Shown piece by piece: positions 15,803-24,596 of a stretch of DNA of 50,566 bases (within the stretch, counting starts at the first letter, position 1; every line of letters begins with the position of its first letter). Source of the DNA: an uncultured Mycoplasmatota bacterium (GTDB lineage: Bacteria; Bacillota_I; Bacilli_A; RF39; UBA660). The position numbers were made by a program, and so were the translations under genes. The notes under the pieces were generated by a model that was given only the letters and a program-made list of their open reading frames with translations, had not been told where the DNA came from and made no database searches. Where the stretch lies: positions 1 to 50,566 of the forward strand of contig USNG01000007.1 in assembly GCA_900556025.1 (NCBI GenBank), given 5' to 3'.

Positions 15803-17116
15803 ATGAAAACTGAACCAAGAACTTTACCTGGATTTATGGAGTTATATCCAAGTGAACAAGTTTTATTTAATAAAATTAAAAATACAATTATAAATACTTA
15901 TGAAAAATATGGATTTTATCCACTTGATACGCCTATTATTGAATTAAGTGAGGTGTTACTTGCTAAAGCAGGTGGTGAAACTGAAAAACAAATATATAGA
16001 TTTAATAAAGGTGAAAATGATTTATCTTTGAGATTTGATTTAACTGTACCATTAGCTAAATATGTAGCTAAAAGATATAATGAATTATCTTTTCCATTTA
16101 AGAGATATCAAATTGGAAAAGTATTTCGTGGTGAAAGACCTCAAAAGGGAAGATTTAGAGAGTTTTATCAATGTGATATAGATGTAATAGGCGATGAAGA
16201 ATTATCTATTAAATATGATAGTGAAATACCTAGTATTATTTATGATATATTTAAAGAATTAAATTTTGGTGATTTTGTAATTCAAATTAATAATAGAAAA
16301 ATATTATCTGGATTTTTTAGTTCTTTAGATTTAGAAGATAAAATAACAGATATTTTAAGAATAATTGATAAAATTGAAAAAATAGGTGAAGATGCTGTTA
16401 AAGAAGAATTATCTTTATTAGGTGTAGATTTAGAGAAAATAAATTCTATAATGAATTTTATATCTATTGATGGAACTAATACTGAAAAAATAGAAAAATT
16501 AAAAGGATTAAATATTTCATCTAGTGTATTTGAAACTGGTATTAATGAATTAGAAGATGTTATTAATAATCTTAAGGCTTTAGAAGTAAATGAAGATAAT
16601 TTTGAGATTAATTTAACTATAGCTAGAGGTCTTGATTATTATACTGGCACTGTATATGAAACTAAATTAAAAGATTATCCTAGTTTAGGTAGTGTATGTA
16701 GTGGTGGAAGATATGAGAATTTAGCTGAATACTATACTGATAAGAAATTACCAGGTGTAGGAATATCTATAGGATTAACTAGATTATTTTATCAATTAAA
16801 TGAAGAAGGATTATTAAAGAGTGAAAGTACTAGTCCTAGTGATATTATTATTTTACCTATGTGTGAAAATTATAATTATATTGGTAAAGTTGCTAGTGAA
16901 ATTAGAAAACAAAATATTAGTGTAAATGTTTGTTATATTGAAAAAGGATTTAAACAAAAAATGAAATATGCTAATAAACTTCAAACTAAATATGCAATTA
17001 TCATTGGAGAAGATGAAGTTAATCAAAATAAAATAGTTCTTAAAAATATGATAGATGGTAGTCAAACTGATATTTCAATTAATGAATTATCTGATATTGA
17101 CAAATACTTTCAATAA
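15803..17116 (+). CDS. hisS: Histidyl-tRNA synthetase
   Basis: Charges tRNA-His with histidine in the cytoplasm. The 437-residue class II enzyme shows motif 2 (YQIGKVFRGERPQKGRFREFYQCD), the HisRS-specific ARGLDYYTG segment near residue 275 and GGRYENL before motif 3 (GVGISIGLTRL), then a C-terminal anticodon-binding domain. Length is usual. AAGGAGTGATA precedes the ATG. It is expressed through the leader-peptide attenuator just upstream. The next unit begins with an Asn T-box about 55 bases after the stop; no clear terminator separates them, so some read-through is possible. Confidence 0.97.
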   Translation: MKTEPRTLPGFMELYPSEQVLFNKIKNTIINTYEKYGFYPLDTPIIELSEVLLAKAGGETEKQIYRFNKGENDLSLRFDLTVPLAKYVAKRYNELSFPFKRYQIGKVFRGERPQKGRFREFYQCDIDVIGDEELSIKYDSEIPSIIYDIFKELNFGDFVIQINNRKILSGFFSSLDLEDKITDILRIIDKIEKIGEDAVKEELSLLGVDLEKINSIMNFISIDGTNTEKIEKLKGLNISSSVFETGINELEDVINNLKALEVNEDNFEINLTIARGLDYYTGTVYETKLKDYPSLGSVCSGGRYENLAEYYTDKKLPGVGISIGLTRLFYQLNEEGLLKSESTSPSDIIILPMCENYNYIGKVASEIRKQNISVNVCYIEKGFKQKMKYANKLQTKYAIIIGEDEVNQNKIVLKNMIDGSQTDISINELSDIDKYFQ

Positions 17117-17171
17117 AAGTATAATTGTTTCATAAATCTTTGATGTGGAGAAGTAATATATAAATTCTTTA

Positions 17172-17338
17172 TAGAAAGTTAGTGGTTAGTGGAAACTAAT
17201 AAGATATATATATGAATAACACCACGGAGTGAAATATCGAAATTAAGTAGATATTTTCGGCTAAACACCGTTATAAAAATTGAGTTAATTAAAGGGATGG
17301 TACCGTGCACAAAGCACTCCTTGTTACCATTCCTTTTT
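17172..17338 (+). promoter_or_regulatory. T-box riboswitch, Asn specifier (AAC), for asnS-aspS-gatCAB
   Basis: The leader holds the stem I hallmark AGAAAGTTAGTGG with GGAAACTAAT, a specifier GAATAAC with codon AAC at 17218-17220, and the T-box core GGGATGGTACCGTGC at 17294-17308. The core's arm also pairs with GTTACCATTCC (17323-17333) in a terminator ending in T. Uncharged tRNA-Asn should stabilise the antiterminator and turn on the operon. Boundaries are approximate. Confidence 0.93.
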
Positions 17339-17358
17339 ATTTTAGGGAGGAATAATTT

Positions 17359-18738
17359 ATGGATGTAAAAGATTTGTTTGCAAATATTAAAGATTTAGAA
17401 AATACTACAGTCACATTAGAAGGATGGGTTCGTAATAATAGAAATCAATCTAATTTTGGATTTATTGATTTTAATGATGGCACTTATTTTCAAAATTTAC
17501 AGTTAGTTTATGAAAAAAAATTAAAAGATTTTGATATGATTAGTCATATTAGAGTTGGTAGTGCTTTAAGAGTAGAAGGAAAACTAGTTAAATCAGAAGG
17601 TAATGGACAGAGTCATGAAATTAAAGTATCTCATGTTGAAGTTCTAGGAGATAGTCCAGAAGATTATCCAATTCAACCTAAAAGACATACTAGAGAATAT
17701 TTAAGAGAAATGGCTTATTTAAGACCTAGAACTAATTTATTTAATGCTGTTTTTAGAGTTAGAAGTGTTGCAGCTCAAGCAATTCATGAATATTTTCAAA
17801 GTAATAATTATGTATATTTTCATAGTCCAATAATTACTGGAGCTGATTGTGAAGGTAGTGGACAAATGTTTAAGTTGACTACACTTGATATGAATAATCT
17901 TCCTTTAGGGGAAGATGGAAAAGTTGATTTTAAGAAAGATTTGTTTGGAAAACAAGCATATATTACAGGTTCTGGTCAACTTCATGGTGAAACTTTTGCT
18001 ATGGCATATAAGAAAATATATACATTTGGTCCTACAATGAGAACAGAAAACTCAAATACTAAAACACATGCTAATGAATTTTGGATGATTGAACCAGAAG
18101 TGGCATTTTGTGATTTAGAAGGAATAATGAATATTGAAGAAGAAATGCTTAAATATATAATTAAGTATGTGATGGATAGATGTCCTCTTGAAATGGATTT
18201 TTTTGATAAATTTGTTGAAAAAGGAATAAAAGAAAAATTAAATAAAGTATTAACATCTAAATTTGTTAGAATAACTCATCATGATGCAATTACTTTATTA
18301 AAAGAAGCAAAAGTTAAATGGGAATTTGAACCAGAATATGGAGAAGATATAGCTAAAGAACATGAAAGATATATTACTGAATACTTTAATGGACCAGTAT
18401 TTATTACTAATTGGCCTAAGGATATTAAAGCATTCTATATGAAATTAAATGATGATAATGAAACTGTCGCAGCTGTTGATTTAGAAGTTCCAGGTTCTGG
18501 AGAACTTATAGGTGGAAGCCAAAGAGAAGATGATTATGATAAATTAATAAATAGAATGAAAGAATTAAATATACCACTAGAAGGATTAGATTGGTATACT
18601 AATTTAAGAAGATTTGGAGGATGTTATCATTCTGGATTTGGTCTTGGATTTGAAAGACTTATTATGTATTTAACAGGAATTGAAAATATTAGAGATGTAA
18701 TTCCTTATCCAAGAACACCTAATAACTGCGACTATTAA
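17359..18738 (+). CDS. asnS: Asparaginyl-tRNA synthetase
   Basis: Charges tRNA-Asn. The 459-residue protein has an N-terminal OB-fold anticodon-binding domain (1 to about 110, VTLEGWVRNNRNQSNFGFIDFNDGT) and a class IIb catalytic core with the AsnRS-type GSGQLHGETFAMAYKKIYTFGPTMRTE (motif 2 region) and GLGFERLIMYLTG (motif 3). Length is usual. AGGGAGGA precedes the ATG. First gene of the T-box operon; aspS follows 13 bases later with its own strong ribosome site. A dedicated AsnRS means the downstream GatCAB is not needed to make Asn-tRNA. Confidence 0.97.
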   Translation: MDVKDLFANIKDLENTTVTLEGWVRNNRNQSNFGFIDFNDGTYFQNLQLVYEKKLKDFDMISHIRVGSALRVEGKLVKSEGNGQSHEIKVSHVEVLGDSPEDYPIQPKRHTREYLREMAYLRPRTNLFNAVFRVRSVAAQAIHEYFQSNNYVYFHSPIITGADCEGSGQMFKLTTLDMNNLPLGEDGKVDFKKDLFGKQAYITGSGQLHGETFAMAYKKIYTFGPTMRTENSNTKTHANEFWMIEPEVAFCDLEGIMNIEEEMLKYIIKYVMDRCPLEMDFFDKFVEKGIKEKLNKVLTSKFVRITHHDAITLLKEAKVKWEFEPEYGEDIAKEHERYITEYFNGPVFITNWPKDIKAFYMKLNDDNETVAAVDLEVPGSGELIGGSQREDDYDKLINRMKELNIPLEGLDWYTNLRRFGGCYHSGFGLGFERLIMYLTGIENIRDVIPYPRTPNNCDY

Positions 18739-18751
18739 TTTAGGAGGAGTT

Positions 18752-20503
18752 ATGAAAATTAATAGATATCGTAGTATTTTAATTAAAGATATAGATAATA
18801 CTATGATAGGTAAAAAGATTGTAGTTAGTGGTTGGATTCAAAATATAAGAGATCATGGAGGAATATTATTTTTAGATTTAAGAGATACAAGTGGAATACT
18901 TCAAACTGTATCTAATGATGATAATATATTTAAAGGACTTGCTCGTGAATCTGTTATAAGATTAGAAGGAACTATTAGAAAAAGAAGTAAAGATACAATC
19001 AATGAAAAGATTAAAAGTGGAGAAGTAGAGTTACTAGTAAGTAGTTTAGAAGTACTTGGAGAATCACTTCATGAATTACCATTTGAAATAATATCGAGTA
19101 AACATGTTAGTGAAGATGTAAGACTTAAATATAGATATTTAGATATGAGAAATGAAGTAGTAAAAAATAATATTTTACTTAGAAGTGAGATATTACATTT
19201 CTTAAGAAATAAAATGTATGATTTAGGTTTTACTGAAGTACAAACACCTATACTTACTGCTAGTAGTCCAGAGGGAGCACGTGATTTTGTAGTACCAAGC
19301 AGAAACTTTAAGGGAAAATTTTATGCTTTACCTCAAGCTCCACAAATATATAAAGAATTATTAATGGTTGGAGGATTTGATAAGTATTTTCAAGTTGCTC
19401 CATGTTTTAGAGATGAAGATGCTAGAAGTGATAGAACTCTTGAGTTTTATCAATTAGATTTAGAAATGAGTTATGTAGAAGAAGATGAAATATTAGAATT
19501 AGGAGAGTCAATATTTTATGATGTATTTAGTAAATATTCTGATAAAAAAGTATCTCCTAAACCTTTTAGAAGAATTGAATATAATGATTCAATGGAAATG
19601 TATGGAACAGACAAGCCTGATTTAAGAAACCCACTTATAATTAAAGATGTAAGTGATATATTAAAAAATACTACATTTGGACCATTTAAAAAATCTATAG
19701 TTAAAGCTATTAATGTTGATGGAATAGGTAATAAATCTAACTCGTGGTTTAATGAAGTAGTTGATTATGCTAGTAGCATAGGAATGCCTGGGATTGGATA
19801 TTTGACTTTATGTAGTGATGGAAGTTTTAAAGGACCAATAGATAAATTTTTGACATCAGAAGAAAGAGAAGATTTAATAAAATATTTAGATATGAAAGAA
19901 AATAGTGTGGTTTTCTTTATAGCAAATAAATCTTTAAAAGTTGCTCAAAAATTTGCTGGTCTTATTAGAACTGAATTAGGTAGTAAATTAGATTTAATAG
20001 ATAAAGATAAAATAGAACTTTGTATAATTAATAATTTTCCAATGTTTGAATATGATGAGAAAACTCGTAAGTATGAATTTTGTCATAATCCATTTAGTTT
20101 GCCACATGATACGAATATAGAGTATAATAAAGATAATATTGAAAAAGTTTTAGCTTATCAATATGACTTTGTTTGTAATGGTAATGAAATGGCTAGTGGA
20201 GCTATCAGAAACAGTAATTTAGATTCACTTGTTAAGGGATTTGAAGTAGTTGGTTATATAAGAGAAGAAGTTGAAAAAAGATTTAATAGTTTATTTACTG
20301 CGTTTAAGTATGGATGTCCACCTCATGGAGGAATGGCTCTTGGCATAGATAGAATATTAATGATTATAAAAGATGAAACTAACTTAAGAGAAGTACAAGC
20401 ATTTCCAACAAGTACAAGTGGACAAGATTTAATGATGGGTAGTCCTAGTGTACTTATGCCAAAACAACTAGAGGAATTGGGCATTAAAATAAAGGAGGAG
20501 TAA
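18752..20503 (+). CDS. aspS: Aspartyl-tRNA synthetase
   Basis: Charges tRNA-Asp. The 583-residue bacterial-type class IIb enzyme has an OB-fold (about 20-105), motif 2 with FRDEDARSDRTLEFYQLD, the large GAD insertion (about 290-405) and motif 3 (GMALGIDRILMI) near the C terminus. Length matches bacterial AspRS. It lies between asnS and gatCAB under the Asn T-box, so starvation for Asn would raise AspRS as well. Whether it is strictly discriminating or also charges tRNA-Asn cannot be decided by eye. AGGAGGAG is its ribosome site. Confidence 0.97.
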   Translation: MKINRYRSILIKDIDNTMIGKKIVVSGWIQNIRDHGGILFLDLRDTSGILQTVSNDDNIFKGLARESVIRLEGTIRKRSKDTINEKIKSGEVELLVSSLEVLGESLHELPFEIISSKHVSEDVRLKYRYLDMRNEVVKNNILLRSEILHFLRNKMYDLGFTEVQTPILTASSPEGARDFVVPSRNFKGKFYALPQAPQIYKELLMVGGFDKYFQVAPCFRDEDARSDRTLEFYQLDLEMSYVEEDEILELGESIFYDVFSKYSDKKVSPKPFRRIEYNDSMEMYGTDKPDLRNPLIIKDVSDILKNTTFGPFKKSIVKAINVDGIGNKSNSWFNEVVDYASSIGMPGIGYLTLCSDGSFKGPIDKFLTSEEREDLIKYLDMKENSVVFFIANKSLKVAQKFAGLIRTELGSKLDLIDKDKIELCIINNFPMFEYDEKTRKYEFCHNPFSLPHDTNIEYNKDNIEKVLAYQYDFVCNGNEMASGAIRNSNLDSLVKGFEVVGYIREEVEKRFNSLFTAFKYGCPPHGGMALGIDRILMIIKDETNLREVQAFPTSTSGQDLMMGSPSVLMPKQLEELGIKIKEE

Positions 20504-20505
20504 TA

Positions 20506-20805
20506 ATGAGTAATTTTACAAAAGAAATGATAGATGATTATGCTGATAAATTACTTATAGGTTTAACTGAAGAAGAAAGAACTAATATTCAAGAAGAATT
20601 TGATGAAATAGAAAAGAATATGGATTTAATTAATCAAATACCAAATATTAAAGATACTGAACCACTTAGTTATCCATTTGAGATGGTTGTAGATGACTTA
20701 AGAAGTGATGATGAAGTTGGTGAAGAAATTCCTATTGAAGAATTGTTAAGAAACTGTGATCAATATGAAGGTAGAGAAGTAGAAGTACCAAAGGTGGTGG
20801 GATAA
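20506..20805 (+). CDS. gatC: Asp/Glu-tRNA amidotransferase subunit C
   Basis: The 99-residue small subunit stabilises the GatA-GatB complex that amidates misacylated Glu-tRNA-Gln (and Asp-tRNA-Asn) in organisms lacking the matching synthetase. Visible family features are LTEEERTNIQEEFDEI near the N terminus and the extended DTEPLSYPF segment around residue 50 that wraps GatA. AAAGGAGGAG overlaps the end of aspS, two bases before this ATG region. Its stop overlaps the gatA ATG (TAATG). With asnS in the same operon, the likely physiological substrate is Glu-tRNA-Gln. Confidence 0.93.
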   Translation: MSNFTKEMIDDYADKLLIGLTEEERTNIQEEFDEIEKNMDLINQIPNIKDTEPLSYPFEMVVDDLRSDDEVGEEIPIEELLRNCDQYEGREVEVPKVVG

Positions 20806-22256
20806 TGATAACTAAAAGTATAAAAGAATTACATGAGGATTTAGTAAATAAAAAAGTTACTTCTAAAGAATTAGTTAGTGAATCACTAGAAAAATGTCAT
20901 AGTATTCAAGATAAAACTAATGCTTTTGTAACTATTATAGATGATGCTGAAGGAAAAGAAGTAACTGATGAATTAGTGAGTGGTATTCCGTTTGGTATTA
21001 AAGATAATTTTTCTACTAAAGATATTTTATCTACAGGAAGTTCTAATACATTAAAAGATTATGTTCCATTCTTTGATGCTACTGCTGTATTAAATTTAAA
21101 GAAAAAAGGAGCAGTAGGTGTAACTAAAACAGTTATGGATGAACTTGGAATGGGAGGAACTGGTACAACTGGACATACTGGTGTTGTACACAATCCATGG
21201 AGTTATGATAGAATGACTGCTGGAAGTTCTGCAGGAAGTGCTGCTAGTGTTGCTTGTGGATGTTATCCTTTTGCTCTTGGTAGTGATACAGGAGATTCAA
21301 TTCGTAAACCTGCAGCTTATTGTGGAATAGTTGGATATAAACCTACTTATGGAATGATTTCAAGATATGGATTATTTCCATTTGCATGTTCTCTTGATAC
21401 AGTTGGAGTACTTTCAAGAAGTGTAGAAGATGCAGCAATAGCAGTAGATGCTATGAAAGGAATAGATCCTAAGGATATGACTTCTTGGGATTCAAGTGAT
21501 ATAGAATTATATAATAGTCTTAATAAAGATGTTAAAGGTAAAAAATTATTATATATTAAAGAGATTGTTGATATTGATAATTATGAAAATCCTAGTGATG
21601 AATTAAAGAATCATTTAGAAAACTTTAATAAAACTATTGAGTTATGTAAGAGTTTAGGAATGAGTGTTACTGGTGTTAGTATAGATAAAGTATTGTTAAA
21701 TGCAGTAGCTAGTGTTTATGTAGTTATTTCTTGTGCTGAAGCAACAAGTAATATGTCTAATTTAACGGGTATTATATTTGGCCCTAGAGGTAATGGAGAA
21801 AGTCCAATGGAAATGATGAAAGATCACAGAACTAAAGGATTTTCACCACTTATTAAAAGAAGATTTGTAATTGGATCTTATGTACTACAAAGAGAAAATC
21901 AAGAAAAATATTTTATAAATGCTAAACGTGTAAGAAGATTAATTGTTGATAAAATGAATGAATTATTTGAAGAATATGATGGTTTAATTCTTCCAGTAGG
22001 AAGTGGACCAGCTAAGTTTATTGAAGGTAGTAAAAATGCTTTATCTGCTTCAAATAGTATTTTAGAAGAGCATTTACAAATAGGTAACTTTGGTGGATTC
22101 CCATCAATAACAATACCAAATGGATTTGTAAGTAATTTACCTGTTGGAGTAAATATTACTGGTAAAGTTAAAGATGATATTAATGTATTAAATATAGCTT
22201 ATGCTTTAGAGAGTAATATGGAATATAAAAATCAACTTGCAAAGGAGGTAGAATAA
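20805..22256 (+). CDS. gatA: Asp/Glu-tRNA amidotransferase subunit A (amidase)
   Basis: The 483-residue amidase-signature subunit releases ammonia from glutamine and channels it to GatB. The Ser-cisSer-Lys triad is visible: Lys66 in GIKDNF, Ser142 in AGSSAGSAAS and the nucleophile Ser165. The residue before the nucleophile is Asp164 (GSDTGDSIR), where the family consensus as I know it is GSDTGGSIR; this Gly belongs to the oxyanion-hole turn. Codon 164 is GAT at 21294. Otherwise length and motifs (GIVGYKPTYG, ILPVGSGPA) are typical. The start overlaps the gatC stop by one base, with GGTGGTGG upstream. Confidence 0.95.
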   Translation: MITKSIKELHEDLVNKKVTSKELVSESLEKCHSIQDKTNAFVTIIDDAEGKEVTDELVSGIPFGIKDNFSTKDILSTGSSNTLKDYVPFFDATAVLNLKKKGAVGVTKTVMDELGMGGTGTTGHTGVVHNPWSYDRMTAGSSAGSAASVACGCYPFALGSDTGDSIRKPAAYCGIVGYKPTYGMISRYGLFPFACSLDTVGVLSRSVEDAAIAVDAMKGIDPKDMTSWDSSDIELYNSLNKDVKGKKLLYIKEIVDIDNYENPSDELKNHLENFNKTIELCKSLGMSVTGVSIDKVLLNAVASVYVVISCAEATSNMSNLTGIIFGPRGNGESPMEMMKDHRTKGFSPLIKRRFVIGSYVLQRENQEKYFINAKRVRRLIVDKMNELFEEYDGLILPVGSGPAKFIEGSKNALSASNSILEEHLQIGNFGGFPSITIPNGFVSNLPVGVNITGKVKDDINVLNIAYALESNMEYKNQLAKEVE

Positions 22257-23686
22257 TGGCATATAAAGCAGTTATAGGATTAGAATTTCACTGTGAGATG
22301 AAATCTAATACAAAAGTATTCTCAAATGCAAGAAATAGTTTTTCAAAAGTATCTAATGAAAATGTTGCTCCTATAGATATGGCATTTCCGGGAACTCTTC
22401 CTGTTGTAAATAAAACATGTGTTAAAAAAGCATTAATGATGTCAATGATATTAAATTGTCGTCAACCTGAGTATATGGAGTTTGATAGAAAAAACTATTA
22501 TTATCCAGATCTACCTAAGGGATATCAATTAACTCAATTTTTTAATCCAGTTGGAGTAGATGGAAAAATTGAAATAGATGTTAATGGTACTAAAAAAGAA
22601 GTATTAATTCATGATATTCATTTAGAAGAAGATGCTGCTTCATTAGATCATTATTATAATACATCAACAATTGATTATAATAGAGCAGGTGTTCCATTAC
22701 TTGAATTAGTTACTGAACCTTGTCTTCATAGTGCAGATGAAGCTCTTGCATTTTTAGAACATATTAAGAGTATATATGAATATACAGATATCTCTGAATG
22801 TGATACTAAAAAAGGACAAATTAGAGCAGATGTAAATGTATCAATTATGGATGAAAATGATACTGAATTTGGCACTAAAGTTGAAGTTAAAAATGTTAAT
22901 AGTTTTGATGCTATTAGAAAAACTATTAATTATGAAATAAAGAGACAAAGTGAATTAAAAGATGCTGGAAGATATGATGAAGTAGTTCAAGAAACAAGAA
23001 GATGGGATGATGAAAGTGGTACTACTATTCATATGAGAAGTAAAGCTGATGCTATTGACTATAAATATTTTACTGAGCCTAATATTCCTAAATATAAAAT
23101 AACTAAAGAATTATTAGATGAAATTAGAAGTAAAATACCTGTTCTTGCTTATGAAAGAAAACAAAAGTATATAAATGAATATGGTTTATCTGATTATGAT
23201 GCTGGAGTATTAACTAAGAATAAAAAGATATCTGATTATTTTGATTCTTGTATCAAACTTGGAAGTGATGCTAAAAGTGCATGTAACTGGATAACTACTA
23301 GAATAATGGGTGAACTTAATAAATCAGAAGAAAATACTATAGAAGATTTATTTATTACGCCTGAAATGTTAAGTGAATTAATTAAGTTAATTAATGATAA
23401 AAAGATTACTAATAATCAAGGTAAAGAAGTGTTTACTCATATGTTAGAAGAACATTTAGCACCACTTGAAATAGTTAAAAAATATGATATGGGTGTTCTT
23501 GAAGATAGTAATTTAATTGAAACTTTAGTAAATGAAGTAATAAGTGAAAATGAAAAAGCTATTACTGATTACCATAACGGAAGAACTAATATGTTAGATT
23601 ATTTAGTTGGACAAGTTATGAAAAAATCTAGAGGTAAAGCTAATCCAGTTGAAGCTAAAGAAAAATTATTAGAAAAAATAAAATAA
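22256..23686 (+). CDS. gatB: Asp/Glu-tRNA amidotransferase subunit B
   Basis: The 476-residue tRNA-binding and kinase subunit phosphorylates the misacylated Glu or Asp and accepts ammonia from GatA. The N-terminal cradle shows IGLEFHCEMKSNTKVFSNA (IGLEVHxxL type), PDLPKGYQLTQF, IHLEEDAASLDH and YNRAGVPLLELVTEP. The C-terminal helical and YqeY-like part (about 330-476) ends GKANPVEAKEKLLEKI. Length is usual. The ATG overlaps the gatA stop by one base, with AAAGGAGGTAG upstream. A terminator overlaps the stop codon, so this ends the asnS-aspS-gatCAB operon. Confidence 0.96.
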   Translation: MAYKAVIGLEFHCEMKSNTKVFSNARNSFSKVSNENVAPIDMAFPGTLPVVNKTCVKKALMMSMILNCRQPEYMEFDRKNYYYPDLPKGYQLTQFFNPVGVDGKIEIDVNGTKKEVLIHDIHLEEDAASLDHYYNTSTIDYNRAGVPLLELVTEPCLHSADEALAFLEHIKSIYEYTDISECDTKKGQIRADVNVSIMDENDTEFGTKVEVKNVNSFDAIRKTINYEIKRQSELKDAGRYDEVVQETRRWDDESGTTIHMRSKADAIDYKYFTEPNIPKYKITKELLDEIRSKIPVLAYERKQKYINEYGLSDYDAGVLTKNKKISDYFDSCIKLGSDAKSACNWITTRIMGELNKSEENTIEDLFITPEMLSELIKLINDKKITNNQGKEVFTHMLEEHLAPLEIVKKYDMGVLEDSNLIETLVNEVISENEKAITDYHNGRTNMLDYLVGQVMKKSRGKANPVEAKEKLLEKIK

Positions 23687-23707
23687 CTTTTGTTATTTTA
23701 TTTTTTT
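23680..23707 (+). terminator. Rho-independent terminator of the asnS-gatB operon
   Basis: Arms AAATAAC (23681-23687) and GTTATTT (23692-23698), loop TTTT, followed by a long T run. Confidence 0.7.
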
Positions 23708-23732
23708 AATGGCATAGATTTTAATAAAGATA

Positions 23733-23761
23733 TTGAAATAATAATATTTTGATGATAAAAT
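23733..23761 (+). promoter_or_regulatory. Sigma-A promoter with extended -10
   Basis: TTGAAA (23733-23738), 17-base spacer, TAAAAT (23756-23761), with TG at 23753-23754. It serves the gene at 23787. Confidence 0.6.
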
Positions 23762-23786
23762 TATTGTAAGAATAAGGAGGATAAGT

Positions 23787-24332
23787 ATGATAGATATTTT
23801 AGTTCAGTATAGATGGGTGTTTTTAGTAGTTGCGATTGTTCTTTTATTCGCTATTATAGGATTTATTGTACTTGGAAATAAGAAAAAGAAATCAGATGCT
23901 GAAAAACCAAAAGAGGAAACTCCAATTGATCAAACAAAGGAAAATAGTGTTCCTACAGATGGACCAACTATGCCAATGGGTAGCGATGTTCCGACAAGTG
24001 CTACTCCAAGTTTAGCTAGTGAGCTTGCATCAACAACACCAGAAAATTTCAATGTGTTTGCATCTGGTAATGAAACTGATAGTATGATTGCTCCAACTGA
24101 GGAAGTTGCAAAACCTGAAGAGCCAACTTTAGTTATTCCTGATCCAAGTGTTGCGCCTGAAGAACCAGCTCCAGTTCAAGAAGCTCCTGTTGCACCTGAA
24201 ATGAATGCTCCTGTAACACCAGATGTTACAGCTCAAGTAACAGAAGCACCAGTTGTAGAAAACAATGCAGTTCAAGCTCCAGTTACATCTGAAGCTCCTA
24301 CAGTGCAAGATAATACAAATATTACTAACTAA
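23787..24332 (+). CDS. Membrane-anchored Pro/Ala/Glu/Thr-rich low-complexity protein
   Basis: The 181-residue product has one N-terminal membrane helix (about 10-30, VFLVVAIVLLFAIIGFIVL) followed by KKKK and a disordered tail rich in Pro, Ala, Glu, Val and Thr with loosely repeated APV, PEEP and VTEAP units. The charge distribution puts the lysine cluster and tail in the cytoplasm or, less likely, in the wall zone. No domain is recognised. Its codons carry visibly more G and C than neighbouring genes because of the Pro/Ala content. It has its own promoter and terminator. Confidence 0.7.
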   Translation: MIDILVQYRWVFLVVAIVLLFAIIGFIVLGNKKKKSDAEKPKEETPIDQTKENSVPTDGPTMPMGSDVPTSATPSLASELASTTPENFNVFASGNETDSMIAPTEEVAKPEEPTLVIPDPSVAPEEPAPVQEAPVAPEMNAPVTPDVTAQVTEAPVVENNAVQAPVTSEAPTVQDNTNITN

Positions 24333-24352
24333 AAAAGGATTTATCCTTTTTT
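24332..24352 (+). terminator. Rho-independent terminator
   Basis: Arms AAAAAGG and CCTTTTT around a short A/T loop (ATTTAT), then T. It overlaps the stop codon of the upstream gene. Confidence 0.7.
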
Positions 24353-24425
24353 TATTTTTATATTGAATTTTTATGTGAAATTTGATATTATCTTACTGAA
24401 AGACGAGTAAAATACATATTATTTC

Positions 24426-24581
24426 ATAGAGAGTTAGTGTTTGGTGAAAACTAATAAATAATTATATTTGAAGCTACTTTTATTATTGAGTTAATAGCTC
24501 ACGTGTTTAAAGCGTTAATTTAATTAGAGTTAAATAAAGGATGGTACCGTGCATATGCACTCCTTGTGCTGTTCTTTTTTT
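24426..24581 (+). promoter_or_regulatory. T-box riboswitch, Ala specifier (GCT), for GNAT-alaS
   Basis: Stem I signature AGAGAGTTAGTG with TGAAAACTAATAA, specifier GAAGCTAC with codon GCT at 24473-24475, and T-box core AAAGGATGGTACCGTGC at 24536-24552. GTGCTGTTC with a long T run (to 24581) pairs with GGATGGTAC in a G:T-rich terminator. The specifier agrees with alaS, the second gene of the unit. The promoter is unclear: TTGATA at 24382 and TAAAAT at 24408 are 20 bases apart. Confidence 0.92.
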
Positions 24582-24596
24582 ATTTGTGAGGTAATT

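Noticed and set aside
24549..24596. N-terminal extension of the GNAT protein
   Set aside because: It would be translated from the T-box antiterminator/terminator; GTGAGGT places the start at 24597.
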